Positions 13,156 to 26,533 of a DNA stretch of 64,000 bases are shown here, piece after piece. The stretch's first letter is position 1. Each line of letters starts with the position of its first letter. The notes beneath the pieces are model-generated. The model worked only from the letters and a program-made list of their open reading frames with translations. It was not told the origin of the DNA and did no database searches. The translations under genes were made by a program, and so were the position numbers. Source of the stretch: Adineta vaga (Eukaryota > Rotifera); assembly GCA_021613535.1 (NCBI GenBank), contig CP075492.1, forward strand, positions 15,252,001 through 15,316,000. Direction: 5' to 3'.

Positions 13156-13433
13156 TATAATAACAATTTACTGAATGCTGAATTCTGATTGGATGGACCG
13201 GACAGACAGACAAACTTTTTGCATTTCAAGCCGCTGATTTTAACGCTGTATAACCCTTTCTTACGGAAAAGGGAATAAATCTTTAGTTTATTTTAGGAAC
13301 AAAAGACAATGATCAGTCTACGATACCGCAATGTGTGAGTATACAAGTACTATCTGCCAACCTAGCATCACATTTCCGTTCGCTGATAGAAGAAGAAAAA
13401 TCAATACAAGTTTGTGAAAATTAGCTGTTCCAT

Positions 13434-14460
13434 AATTATAGACCTCTATACAAAGAATACATTTCTCGATTTTTTGGAGCTGATCAACCGTTAAATTTTG
13501 GCATTTTTTTATGATCCAAATAACATCCTATGTATTTCTCCAAATTTTGAGGAATTACTGATGTTTTATCGCCGACTACTTGATCTTGATTAGGGGATGC
13601 TGTTTTCATAGTTTTATCTATTCAAAACTAACCTGGTAGACATATTTACTCGAAATAGTATCATTGTAGTTGAAATTATATCGATCAAAGTGTAGTTAGG
13701 AAGAGTTTGAGAAGATACCTATCGTGGTGCCTCACTCGTATGTAGTCTACCCGTTAGAAAATCGCAGAATATCTTTAAAGATTTCAACCGATGAATCTAA
13801 TTTGATGTTCCAGTTAGAAGAAGCACATCAAGTTGCACTAGAAAATCACCAAATAGAATAGAGAAAACGCATTCCGCACAATAAAGACCCATGACATCGA
13901 AGATTAACCAATTCAACAACGATATAAATGTGCAGGCGATGGTAAGTTTCTTCATGAGTTACTATGATATAATTCGACGACGAACGTGAATTTTTCAAAG
14001 TTTACGGATTAGCCAATATTTGGTGTCATGAGTCTAAATTTTAGGAAAAGATTTTCTAGTGCAACTTGATGCGCTTCTCCTAACTGTATCATTAGATTGG
14101 ATTCAGCGCGTCGAATAACCAAAGAATGCTGTAGCTTTCCAGATAAGAGCTCACATAACAGTTAATTACCACGACAGGTATCTTCTCAAACTCTTCCTAA
14201 CTACACTTTGATCGATATAATTTCAACTACAATGATACTATTTCGAGTAAATATGTCTACCAGGTTAGTTTTGAATAGATAAAACTATGAAAACAGCATC
14301 TCCTAATCAAGATCAAGTAGTCGGCGATAAAACATCAGTAATTCCTCAAAATTTGGAGAAATACATAGGATGTTATTTGGATCATAAAAAAATGCCAAAA
14401 TTTAACGGTTGATCAGCTCCAAAAAATCGAGAAATGTATTCTTCGTGTAGGAGATTATAA
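13434..14460. mobile_element. Foldback element of about 1 kb with 290 bp inverted arms
   Basis: The outer arms (about 13434-13728 and 14168-14460) are near-perfect reverse complements; for example GGTAGACATATTTACTCG on the left matches CGAGTAAATATGTCTACC on the right. A second, more diverged inverted pair lies inside (13791-13847 and 14049-14100, about 85-90% identical). No transposase frame is present, so this looks like a non-autonomous foldback or MITE-type DNA transposon. Exact ends and target-site duplications could not be fixed by eye. Confidence 0.85.
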
Positions 14461-14745
14461 TTTTTATACACCCTATATAATATAACAAAGTCTTTTCAAG
14501 ATTATTGATCAGTATATTGAGTTGATATCAATAATCAAGTTGAGAGTTAAGCGAGTCAGCCTCGCTGAGTATTTTTTACCAATCGGTACGCATATCAACT
14601 TTCAATCAAATTTTGTAATCTCGACTTTATCGAGTGCTGAAAAACGAAGCCCGGTCTATAGCAGATTGGACTTATTTTTTCTGTAAAGGATAGGTCAAAC
14701 GATTTTCTAGTTTATATTTTGTATGAGCGCGAACACAAGACAATA

Positions 14746-17700
14746 TCAGATCATAGGAGTTTGTTCAACTGTTTCGATATCGGAGTGTAATTTGTGACTT
14801 TCCAATATTTCAGATTCCTAATCAAGACAAAAAAGTGAATTAATCAGAGAATTGAGTGTCACTGTAAGATTGCTCACCGGTTTCGAGCAGAAACAGAATA
14901 GTGTCTTCCATGACACTAGTAACGATTTGTCGATATTGTTGGAATTTTTAGTACCTGTCAAATAAAATCACCGATAGAGGGATTTCAATGTTCTGAGAGT
15001 CTTACAAAATACGAATGATCCTAGTACACCAAGAATAAATGTCAGTACAACACCATTCAACGAGTACCAAAACGGAGACATTGAATACAGTAAAAATAAA
15101 GGATTTGAACTAATTAACAAAGAAATATAGTCTTTTCAAATGTATATGGTTCTTCGTACCTGGCAGCAGTTGAAAAAGAAGTTTGAGTTACGTTAAATGG
15201 TGGTACACATCCTTCAATTGAAGTAGGTAATCGTCCATTATGTCTGATATGTGTCTTCATTGTTAAATTAGATCCGATGAGTATCCATATTTGGAACGTC
15301 AGGCAAAGAAAGAAAGCTACGAGAACACTCTACAAACAAAATACAGATCATATTTTTTATTCTCCGAGATCGATTTATTGACTTACTCGACTGTTCACTC
15401 GTGGTACAAAAAATCCCAGGAAAAACATGCCAAGAATAGGAGCCACAAATGCACCAGCAATTTGAAAAACAATCTATAGACAGATGAGTGAAGCAAAAGA
15501 ATCGTTCAACAAGATCCAAATTGTAATTACCACAATAATGTTATCTTTAAGATAAGATACGGCAAAAGCCAGAAAGATTGTAATGAAACCAATAGCGAAT
15601 GCTTTGAAACGAACAGTCAAAATCGAATCAATATTATAATGAACCTGAGCTTACATAAAACTTTCGACAGCTTTGTTTGTTGTTCATCAGACATTGCGTG
15701 TGCTACTGATGTTCGCTTGTAAATGTCTTCGAGAATCACGGTTGCTGCACTGTTCATTCCGCTTGAGACTGTACTCAACGAAGCGCTCAAGATGCATGCA
15801 ATGAACAAACCAGTTACGCCAGGAAATCTGCCGAGTGTTTCAATGACAAATAAGGGATAGAGCTAAGAGTACTCAATAAGAACAAGACTTTCAAATAAAC
15901 GAAAATCATCAAACTTGGTCTGGTTTCGAGATGCGTTTGGCTCGAAGAGGATCACAATCCTTGTATTTTACGTAGAGAAGACACCCGACGATTCCGCACA
16001 GAGAAATTATCAGCACACATAGAACATAATTAATCCAAGCCGCTCTAGAATTTGGCACAAAAGTATTTTGAAAAATACGAGATTTTCGAAGAGCAATACC
16101 GTTGAGCAGATTTTGTATCTTTAACACACATGTATCTTTGTCCTTGTGTTTGTACACATGAAAATATTGCAATACCATAAAAGCTACCAGCAAACCAGAG
16201 ACTCCATAAAGTATATCGAATTGAGGGGTTGAGTGTAACTCTAAAATTAATCATGTATGTCGGTTGATATATTCCATGACTGAATTTTGGTAGAAAACAT
16301 CGAAAAGAAAAATGTCGACTCCTTTCTTGGACATTTTTCTTCTCGGTGTTTCCCACCAAATCCCTATTACTTACTTTTGAAGACCTTAATCAACTTTCGA
16401 TATGATATGGAGAAAGAAACTTTAAAGATAGCACTAACACTCGCTTCAAAAATTATTATTCTGTTCTCATAAAATTAGATTTATTCTGAACGTAGTTCCA
16501 TAAATGCAGTTTTTGCTAAGAGTATTTTCTTTAAATTTGAAAATCTTACTGTACGTACATCTGAGAATGGTTAATTTTGAATGTTTTGTGTCTGTATCTA
16601 TGCCATGAACATATATACAAAAGAGTTGCGCCTCAATTTCCTGGTCTCGTCTTCTGTATCACAAACAACCACCAGATGTTTAGTTCTACTAACAACGAAA
16701 GAGCATGCACTATCATATATTCTCTTAAAATCTTAGAATATGTTACCTTGTACTGTTATGTGCTAAAATACAGTACCCATAAAACCCTAGAATAGGTCAC
16801 ATTGCGTAGATCAAGTCTCAAAATTCGTCCAAAAGTGTTTGGTTGCGCTTTTATTGTTTTGTCGTATATTTCATTCGTTTATATTCTCGGATGAATGTGG
16901 ATGGGTAAATCGTCTATTTCTCTGCATCGAGATTAAAAAATGATTGAGTGAGTGACCGTTTTATAATGGATATTACAATATATTTACACTCGATTCGAGC
17001 AACATTAGATAAATGAATATTTTCAAAGCGTTGACGACAGTGATACCCTCGACAGTGAGAAGTCATACGGAGGATGGCTGTATTGCTCTCAGTATGCATA
17101 TACACAGCGACACGATTAAAATATATCTTCACGTTTCGTGTCTCAAAACTAATTTTAATCATTGTACTTTACTCTTTAATACCCAAGTGTAATCAGTATG
17201 TGTTTCAACACCAGACATCTTAGATTTCTGTTAGATCTGGCGATTGAACAATCAACTCTGATCAAACTTTTGACTTATTTCAAAATTATTATTCCATAAA
17301 CAATCTCGTGAGCGAGAAACGATACCTATGATATTTAGTACGTATTACAAGTAACAATCATTCTTTCCGTTTTCATTGCTTACATGCAGAGGTCAGAAAA
17401 GTACTCGATACTTGACAAATGTAGAATATGATCACGTTATCTTTGACAGTTTTCTGCTATTTGGTGTACTCACAAAGAGCCTTAGAAATTTCGTGTTTTT
17501 ATACGAGTGGATAAAGCAATGATTACTCTGTTAAAGCGTATATGTTTCATCTTTTTTTATTTGAGTGTAGTTCAAAAATTTGAAAAGTATCGAAAAGCGG
17601 CCAAAAGCGTTTCTATCACACAGCAATTTTTAGATCATTTTTCAAGTGATAGTTCTCATCTGTATAGAGCTAAAGGCCAAGCAATGCCACTGGTCAAATG

Positions 17701-19694
17701 TGACAGACCGAAGAAAAAGATGTTATTCTCAGGATTCAAACCACGTACCGTTTGCTGTATGAGAAGATGTTGTAAGCCATTTAGACTAGAAGGGACAATT
17801 ACTCTCCGTTTAGCGTCAGAGTGTATCTTTACTGTCGCCAACATAAAGTCATTTTTCTCTATGACTATTATCTCCTAAGGTACATAAACCTTTTATTTTT
17901 ATACAGAAGAATAGATCTTTCGTTTCTCTGACGCATATTTGACTATAGTGTTCATTTTTCTAATGATTCAAATGGTTTAAATCAGTTTTGATTGGTCGTA
18001 TAAGTAAATTTTTGTGAAAAATAGTACACATTTGATTTTTAATTGAGACAGAAATAAGATATAGTTCAAAAGTAAATATCACTTTTCTTCTCAGTCTCGT
18101 ACTCTCTCTATTTAGTATTTCTGCACAAGAAATTATAATGGACTTCTTCTATTTTTACCGATGGGCAAAGTGTGGGCATTTGAGCACCTGGAAAATTTGA
18201 TAGGTGCTGAGGTGCTGGTGATCCCTGCGTGGAAAGTTCCCCTTGATTTTTACTGATTTTCATTATTATTTAGCTTACTGGCACTGAGATCTGGCAGTAA
18301 AAAAGGTTCGTGTCAGTGCTCTCTGGATCTTATCAAACTTTTGAACTAGACTCAAAACAAAAGAAAATGCATAATATATAGTTTAATAGAGTACTCGATG
18401 TTTTATCCAGTCATATCAAAACAATAAACTTTTAAGGTTCTATGCGAATACAGCAAAACTGTAAAGAATACAACGTGAATATGGCGTACTTTGTACTTTT
18501 ACTTGAATACAGTTGCTTAGTACCACTGAAAATCTTTGCGCGTTTCGAAATATATCGATACTTATACTTAAGTATAAACGAAAAGTACAAGCAAATGTTG
18601 TTGTTGTACTAAAAAAATGTACTCAGCGTTCAACTTTTACTTACACCCAGAATTGCGACCGATCGCTAGCAATTATGGTGTTAAATACTTTTGTTGGGCC
18701 TCCAGCATCGATGAAACCTAAATTTTGTTTTACAAATGAAAATCTAATAGTAGAAGATATAATATATACCAAAAATAATCGATAGAACAATTCCAAGAAA
18801 CATCATTATCGTTTGTGTTACATCGGTCCAAATAACTGCTTTCATTCCACCCTGCAAAATTTCTATTGTCATTATATGATTTTGATTGTTATGAAACTCA
18901 CAATACTCGTATAGAATGTACAAATTATGCCACATGATCCGATCGCTAGCCAAACATTGAGACCAGTAACTTGGCTCAATGCCAAACTAGGTCCGTAGAG
19001 AATAACAGCCATGTATAATGTCTAGATTAATAGAAGTCGACGTATGGATGAACTAGTTTCTACTTTAATGTCACTTACGTAATTGAAAATGAAAGTAATT
19101 GTAACTGTAATACGAACTGGCAATGAAAAGCGATGCTCCAGATACTTCGAATCGATACATGTACAATAGTGATTATATAACTTTATATTCAAGACTTACA
19201 GCATAGATACTGACGCTACCAATATGACGAAAGATAGGTATGAATAACTTCACTGTTACATATGTGCCGATAAACCATGCGAATACTGTTAAAATAACGA
19301 TGATCATAAAAGAAAAGAAGAATGAGCAAGAGTTTACTCACAAAGATGAATATACACTATTCCAAATGCATAAACTTCGGTGGGAGCTCCTAGAATTGTT
19401 GCCGCTGATAAATTCGATGCTAACAAACTCATTGCCGTTGGTAAGACCTGTCAGACAATCTAGTTTTTTCATTGAAAATTAACGAAATGAAATAAAGCAA
19501 TACCTTCATTTTACCATTGGCTGCGAAGAATTCGCTAGTTGTTGTTTGTTTTGACCGAATACAGCCTTGATATATACCAATGACCGCTGATATACCTATC
19601 GATAGTAATTAAACAATACTAAATATTCAATGAATTTATTTATCTTACATAGAAGAATAATAAGAACAGCATAGTCAGTCCAACCGAGATACAT
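14746..19694 (-). CDS. SLC5-type sodium/solute symporter (monocarboxylate/multivitamin-like)
   Basis: This is a sodium-coupled plasma-membrane transporter of the SSS family, assembled from about 14 exons with GT-AG introns. ATG at 19694 opens MYLGWTDYAVLIILLC (TM1). Successive exons give SEFFAANGKMK, LPTAMSLLASNLSAATILG, YLEHRF, LYGPSLALSQVTGLNVWLA, GGMKAVIWTDVTQ and GFIDAGGPTKVF. After the 2.4 kb intron come QTQGQRYMCVKDTKSAQ, CDPLRAKRISKPDQ, FIACILSASLSTVSSGMNS, APILGMFFLGFFVPRVNS and a late helix SMSPFWYSLNGVVLTFIL. A short cytosolic tail ends ...TVEQTPMI with TGA at 14746. The (S/T)-x-L-S-T-x-S-S-G-x-N-S stretch and GG-x-K-A-V-x-W-T-D-V-x-Q are hallmarks of SLC5 carriers. The reading is open throughout: an apparent break near 16100 is a 56 bp intron (CG|GTATTG...TTCTAG|A). 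Substrate cannot be told from sequence; the SMCT/SMVT branch is my best guess. A TCTAG just before the ATG leaves a 5' leader exon possible. Confidence 0.85.
16241..18650 (-). other. Unusually long intron of the SLC5-type gene
   Basis: The exon ending in QFW(V) at about 18650 (GTAAGT donor) joins in phase with VTLNPSIRYTLW at 16240 (TTTTAG acceptor). This leaves a 2.4 kb intron, where the gene's other introns are mostly 45-250 bp. Frames at 16914-17162 (minus) and 17507-17878 (plus) are open but I recognise neither. Insertion of a decayed mobile element would explain the length; no terminal repeats were seen. Confidence 0.6.
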
Positions 19695-22600
19695 CTAGAA
19701 GAAGATATTCATCAATTAGACCGATTAAGTTTCGGAATATCCTATATCTACAATCTCATTGCTACTGCAGTCTCTATTTCTTTTATTGATATCCCAATGA
19801 CAAAGTAGAAGGGTAACCATAATGCTGTTCTTAATGTAGATCATATTCGCTGCACTCTTACATTAGCCATTCGTGTGTTCTATATTACGCACGGTAATAC
19901 ACAATAAACAGGAGCACGAAGAAAAATGAAAGATGAAGAAATGCACGAACGCAACGTACATAATAGGACATCCCCATCGGTGGACCAGCTACGGTGCGAA
20001 AGGGGGGCAAGTACTCTCCTTAAAAATGTTTTACAAGGCAACAAATCTTTATTGTCTCTGACATTGTAAACGTTTTTGAACACTCATGGCTCCATCCGTA
20101 GTATTACACAATCGTATTGACATCTATCATAACCTTTAAATGAATCTTTGAATGACATAAAACTTATAAATAATAGTAAAGCTTATTCCAAGAAAAAGCG
20201 CAAATAACTTCTAGTAAAAACATTCGGATTTAATAAGTGAGGATAATGATGTGACGATTTTTGTGGGAGAGATGTTTGCGCTGTTGGAACTACATCTTCG
20301 TTTATTTCTTCCTGCCAATAATCGCATCGTTCTGATACGGAGCACACGCTTATATACTCGTCCATCAAAGAAAACGAAATAATATAGAAAAAAAATTGAT
20401 TTTTGAGAAAGATTCATTTTCAGTTCGTAATCACCGTTTATATTCAATGGCTTTATCGACATTCGAAAGATACTCATACTCTCTTTATACACCCTTAATA
20501 TGAAAATCTTTAGAATTTTTTCAAATGATTTAGAAATTTTTTGATAAACGCAAGAATTTTGTTGCCAACCTAATATTTACAAAACTTCAATAAATACAGA
20601 CCACTCAAGTCGGACGATTGGGTGTGGAAACGGTTGGTTCCAGCCGGAAAATTACGGTATACTGCTTCGGGAATCATCATCCTGGGCAGAGGTTCTAATA
20701 GAAACTACTGAACCCAACCGAACCGAACAAAGAACCAGAAAAACCCAGTTCTATTCGATTCTGCTACCAATGAAAAAAGAAAAGACGGTAAGTTGGAAAG
20801 TTGGAAGCAGAGTAAAGAAAGTGAATAAAAATTTGTCGTTCGTCGTCAGTACCAAATGTATTTCTTAGAATATGATGAATAATCACAAGAAAAAAATATT
20901 AATAGTAAAACGTCTGCTTTGAATACAGTGTTCTCTTTTTTCTGTCTTTGGTGTTTTATGTTCTGTACTGCTTCTTTCTATCGTCCGATAATCACAAAAA
21001 ACAAAATTTCTTTCTTTTTTCTACTTCTCTCAGGTGTTAATAAAGATTTGCTTACGTATATGAGTGTGTGTGTTAGTCTCAAAAAGAATTCTAAATCAGA
21101 TGCATCTTGAAGGTGAAGATGTGAGTGTAGATGGTGGTCTAAGACTGAGCATCTAACGATACAGGCAAGGGTGTGTAAAAGTGTTTTGAGAGCGGTGTGT
21201 GGATGGGCGATTCAAGCAGACTACAACGGGTTCTCACCTGGCTGAACGGTCGTACTAGGTAGTTAAAACTCTGCAACTATATGAAATGATGCAAGTATCG
21301 TAGATCAGCGTGTGAGTGTATCAAAAGCAGAGTGGGACGTATTCTACTCACGAGTCAGAAAAAAGGAATACTGCAGAACCTTTTTGCGGATTCTGCGAGT
21401 GGGTACTATTTAGATTGTTTGCTTGTCCTACCTCTCTTCTGAGAAGAGAACGCATATATATATATATATATCGAGAAAAAATGGAAAAAACCAACATAAC
21501 GATGAACAATAGGAAATTCCCAACTATATATATATATATGAATAATACCACATACATAGAAAGGAAAGGAAGAAGCGAAAGAAAAGAATATGTGTCAGAT
21601 GCCTCGGTCGATGCAGACCCTTTCGTTTATTCCCTGTATCTTCAAACATGTATATGTTTATATAACATTAAACAGAGAAAGAGACTAGAAAGAAATGCAA
21701 TAATATAAATGTATACTGAAATGGTATGTGAGACAAAAAAATAAAAAAACGAGATCACAATGTGAGAAACAAAAATCGAAAAAGAAAAGAGAAACTCAAC
21801 AACAATAAAAAAAGTGAGAAACGAGGAAAATTTTGTAAATATTAATGTTGATTTGATTTTGATGAATGATGTCGATGTTGATGATATTGTGAACGGTAAC
21901 GTGGATAATGATGACGAGCTAGAGATGATGTTCCACTATTTGTTAATTTGTTGTAATGTTGTCTTGTAAAAATATGTCGAGATTAATCTTCATAAATTGA
22001 TAATGATTCCGGTTGACGAACGGCGACGAACCATCTTATCTTGTGTGTTCGTTTCGATACTGTTGTGTTGACGATGTAAACCGGTATTTGATGTTGTTTC
22101 AGGATTAATTTGATTTTTGTAATTGTAAAACGTGAATCAATATCTTCGAAGATCAACTTGTTGCGGTTATATCGTCGACGTTGTTAGACTTTCTGTTTCT
22201 ATTAAAATAAGTGTGCAGTTAATTCTGTTTGATTTTGATTGGTTTGCAGCGATTCCACATTCTTTGCGTATCTAGGTGAACCAAAACTAATGGAATTTCC
22301 TGTTCTGGATGATATATAATCGATTAATCTTGACCTGTTGATGCATAATTATGCTCAAGAATTAAGATAGATTGAGCATTTAATTCATTTATAGAAATAG
22401 TTTCATTCGATGATTTTGTTCGAGATTTCTTCGGTAAAGTTGTTCGTTGTTCAGAGATATTATCGTAAGGGTGTGGGAATGGGTGGTAGTAGTATATCAC
22501 TCTAACACCCACCCTTGTATAGCAGCGTGATGGTTAAATATCGTGATCATTTTAAGAATAAGGATCATCAATTGTCTATACACATAGCTTAACTAATTGT

Positions 22601-23273
22601 GTTACTTTTGTTCTGACTTCTATCAATTACAATTGAACAATTATCGCAATTGCGATCAAACGTCATAACGAGCAAATGCCCTAAACCCGAATCATCCTTT
22701 ACATACTACTACATAGCCAGTCATATTTCTGATTGTTTCCCTGATGCAAAAATTTCAAAAAATGTTTTTCGAAAAAAAATGGGGAAACTCTTGAATTTAC
22801 TTTTATCCGTTCCATTTTTGTGCTTTTACATCATTAATAACAAAGCTCGAACAAGTATTTGTCTTGCACTTGTCAATTACAACTATTTTTATCAATATTT
22901 ACAAATTATATTTAATCGCTCAGACAATGTAGACGTATCATCTCAGATATTTTCTAAAAAATTAAAAAGCTGCATCAGGATTCATACTTTCTTAATGATT
23001 TTTTTTCAATAGCGACGCATTGTATTAGTTTTTTGTTTATCTCGTGTGTGCCTGATAACGCAACAAAAGGTCAAATAATCACTCTACACATATATGTCTA
23101 CGCAAGGAGATCGACAGAAGGCTACACATATTTTTCTCTTCTTCAGTCAAAGACGCTTCGCGGACGAGAAAAAGAAAAAATAATATTGTTATATACCTAC
23201 TTTCTATGTCAATAATCAACAAGCTACTTGCTTCTATCAGCACATTACTTTCTATGCGTGCGAACGACACATC
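19695..23273. other. Intergenic, no gene recognised
   Basis: About 3.6 kb between divergently transcribed genes, so promoters of both the SLC5-type gene and the P450 should be here. It holds short AT runs (21450-21471, 21525-21538) and a purine-rich block around 21545-21840. Open frames such as 21316-21708 and 22650-23012 have biased composition and no family resemblance. Confidence 0.5.
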
Positions 23274-24829
23274 ATGAATATTATTATTTTTTTATGGGTA
23301 TTTACTTCTATCGTCCTGATGGTTGTTTTCATGGTGTACTGGTTATTAGTGCGACCTGAAAAGCGCTCCTATAATGCATTACATTCTCAAGGTGTGCCTG
23401 GGGAACCATATGTACCTATCATTGGTCAACTGCTCGAAATTAATCGTGCTCGAGTCAAGGATGATACATGATTTATTATGAAGAACTGGCGCGAAAACAT
23501 GGACCTGTTTTTCTGATGGGCTTCGGTCCATTGACACGTCTTGTCGTTCTCGAACCTAATTTGCTCGCCGATATTCTTGGTCGATCATATGCTCACTATT
23601 ATAAGAAAGCAAACTTCACCGCAACTGTGTTCAAATCAATAATCGGCACTCACAATCTTCTTGTAAGTGAAGGAGAAAAACATGAGCGAGCTCGAAAGAT
23701 GCTGAATCCAAGTTTTCATTTTGCCAATCTTCAATCGATGGTGTCTGTCATGATTGATCAGACGAGAAAGATGATCGACGAACTTTTTGTGATGAGCGAC
23801 CATCGATCTGTTGATTTGCAGACAGAATTCAGTGCATTGACATTGGCGATTATCGCTTCGTGTGCCTTTGGCAAAGGCTTTGAAACCATTCACAATGCCA
23901 AAGATATTGTGAAACGGACATTCACTGTCGTGCTGGAAGCGATTGAATATCGGACGATGTGTATGATCAACCAACTTCCTTTCTTAGCAGAAATGCCTTT
24001 CTGGCGCAAGCGAATCGTCGATAAAGGTGCTGAAGAAGTAGCGCGTTTTGTTGAGCAGATTATTGCTGATCGTCGACATGGTCGTTCGCAAAGTTTATGC
24101 TCGGGATGTGATATTCTAGACCTACTTCTATCAGCAGTCGATGCGCATGGTCAACCGTTCACCGATGAAGAAGTTAAAGAAGAAGCTCTTACTTTTGTAC
24201 TAGCCGGCCATGAGACAACCGCAAATCTTTTAGCTTGGGCTTTGTACGTATTAATGACCAACGAGCAAGTGATGCGTGCATGTTGCGATGAAATCGATCA
24301 TGTGCTTCCCGATGGTATTGAGCCCACTTCTGAAAACATCAGTAATCTGCCGGTATGCGAAGCTGTCTTGCAAGAAACTCTGCGTCTCTATCCACCAGCA
24401 CCATTTTTCGCACGAAATTGCATACGTGAACATACTATCGGTAGCGAAGGTGGGTATCGATTGCGTATCCCAGTAAACACGACTATTTTCGTCAATACTT
24501 ATGTTCTCCATCGAAGATCCGAATTCTGGTCTCGACCACTTGAGTTTGATTATACTCGTTGGATGCGGGATCCTATCACTGGTCAAAAACCAAAGTTAGC
24601 TCATCCTTTTTGTTATTTACCATTCGCTGCTGGGCCACGCAATTGCATTGGAAAGAATTTTGCATTGCTTGAAGGCAAAGTTTTATTAGCGATGTTATTG
24701 AAACGATGTCTTTTCGAACTTGAACCAGGGCAAACAGTGACACCTGATATGCGCATTGCCATGCGACCTAAATACGGTTTGCGGGCACGAGTCAGCAAAC
24801 GACAGGCTGCTATGTCTACTGAAGATTAA
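23274..24829 (+). CDS. Cytochrome P450, complete but with one frame break
   Basis: Microsomal haem monooxygenase of about 519 residues. An N-terminal membrane anchor (IIFLWVFTSIVLMVVFMVYW) is followed by the Pro-rich hinge GVPGEPYVPIIGQ. Further on are the canonical I-helix AGHETTAN, the K-helix ETLR (E-x-x-R), and the haem loop FAAGPRNCIGKNFALLEGK with the Cys thiolate ligand. It has no introns. The frame changes once at about 23466-23472: the N-terminal 66 codons end ...RVKDDT-stop and the rest starts MIYYEELARKHGPV in the next frame, which is exactly where a P450 would continue. This is a one-base loss or two-base gain, or an assembly error. P450 family and substrate cannot be assigned. 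Confidence 0.88.
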
Positions 24830-26533
24830 AGAAAGTTACTTGAGGTAGTTTGAGTGTAGTGGTGCGTTGTGCAGGATGTTAGAAAACGTTTAGGCTTCCT
24901 TTTTGCAACTCAAAGAATAAATAATGTACTCGAACATTTTGTACCAGTCGATGTAATACATAGCGCTCGTCAAGGATGACTCGTGACATATCAATCGATA
25001 GACTATTAGACAATAAGTAACACTAATTCAATGCATTGGCGTAGTCTTTTCTGAAATAGTTAGACGAGTATTCTGAGCGTTCTTATATTCAATAACATCA
25101 TGATTTCACACACTATCATTATTATCACGTAATATTATTTTCATTTCATCATTTTCTTGTAGATATTTAAAAACCATTACTTCGTGAATTGTATGGTGTA
25201 CACAACTAAGATTCAGACATGGATACGAAAAGCACAGTAATCAGTATGCAGAAAATATTAAAGAAACAAGCCAACATCTATGCAACTTTCTAAGCACAAT
25301 CATCATGGCTATATCGTTGTTTGTACAAGAAACCGAAATGAGATCTCTCGAATGCTTCGTTGCATATTGCACGTTGATTGGTGTAGTTAGATGAATGGCA
25401 TACGGCTGAGATCACATCCACGCACTACCTTAAAGGATAATAGTTTTTCGAAATGCAACTCAGATATTTTAGATCCACGTAATCAGATAAATATCAGGAA
25501 GTAACGTTACCTTCGCGTTAACCAAACACACTCCATTATGTCCACATTGTCACTAAGAGTTATTTTTACCTGATAGATTGATTCATTCGATAGCTCTTCA
25601 AGCATCAAGACTCTCACATATTGCATCAATGATAAGTCTCTCAAATCAACGTCTAATCGTTTGATGACCTCCCTCCGGTCGGTCGGTCATTCACAATCAG
25701 CCGTTTCGATTCACGGTTTATTCTTAGGTTCACCATAAGTTAAATTCGAGTTGTAACACACGAGAACGAATTCATCTTTCATACATTGATAGGTATCTAA
25801 ACAACTGAGACTTAGTAACAAATAAAAATATATGTGTATTTCACATAACAATCTGAAGTGAATATAGTCCACGCAATTCGCACATAGATATAGAAAGATC
25901 GACTAAAGCAGCAACTCCAATTACCTCGAACATCTCGCTCTTCAACACATGCATATAATGACATGTTAGGATCTAATAGTACCCTCCCCCTAATACAGAA
26001 ATCGATTAGCTACGGATGTCCTGATAAAATCGGTTTTCTGAAAGACTTACGTTTTTCGTTGAAGATCTTTGAACTTTGACATGGTACACATTCAAATCAT
26101 GGATTTCAGTCAATAAACGCTGTGTAAAAGGGTATAACCGTATGAATGAGAATTGATTGGATTGGATTCAGTTCGAATGAGATCCAGAGAACTATATTGA
26201 TATTTCTTCTTCTGACAAATTTGCTGTAAACTGTTCTGTATATTATTACCAATCTTCACAATCTTATACTGATTATAGAACTACTCTTATGTAAGAAAAT
26301 TTTCTCTTTCAGAGGAATTTTTTACTTTAATTTCTCTCGCTCACTCCATACTCAGCTAAGTTCTCATGTCCACTGTGAAACATGTATTGCTAAAAGGCAA
26401 GAATGTGATTAGTAAACTTATTTATATTTTACGATTTTAGATCAGTTTGCCTTTTAATTGATTTATCTTTAATCTCGATAAATTACAAGAGATTTGTTTT
26501 ATGGTCAATCAATTCATAGTTTGATTCGAAGGG
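24830..26533. other. Intergenic between convergent genes
   Basis: No gene seen. It contains the third copy of the GC-rich dispersed motif at 25649-25690; the rest is unique-looking AT-rich DNA. Confidence 0.55.
25649..25690 (+). repeat. GC-rich dispersed motif, copy 3
   Basis: CGTCTAATCGTTTGATGA then CCTCCCTCCGGTCGGTCGGTC, matching the copies at 12503 and 12829, 13 kb away. Confidence 0.7.

Larger units (their letters stand above)
10988..13433. other. Intergenic, repeat-bearing, no gene
   Basis: No convincing exon in either orientation. It contains one copy of a 250 bp dispersed repeat, two copies of a GC-rich motif and a tRNA-derived-looking tail, all listed separately. A frame at 12606-12884 covers one motif copy and is not protein-like. 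Confidence 0.6.

Noticed and set aside
15909-16240. Apparent frameshift in the SLC5-type gene
   Set aside because: A 56 bp GT-AG intron (CG|GTATTG ... TTCTAG|A) restores D-T-K-S-A-Q-R-A-A-W-I-N in frame.
17656-17844. tRNA-like segment on the minus strand with GGTTTGAATCC
   Set aside because: The anticodon and acceptor stems do not pair, so it is not an intact tRNA; at most a chance B-box or decayed SINE.
21316-21708. 130-residue plus-strand frame
   Set aside because: It translates microsatellite-like TA runs (Tyr-Ile repeats) and purine-rich DNA; no domain resemblance.
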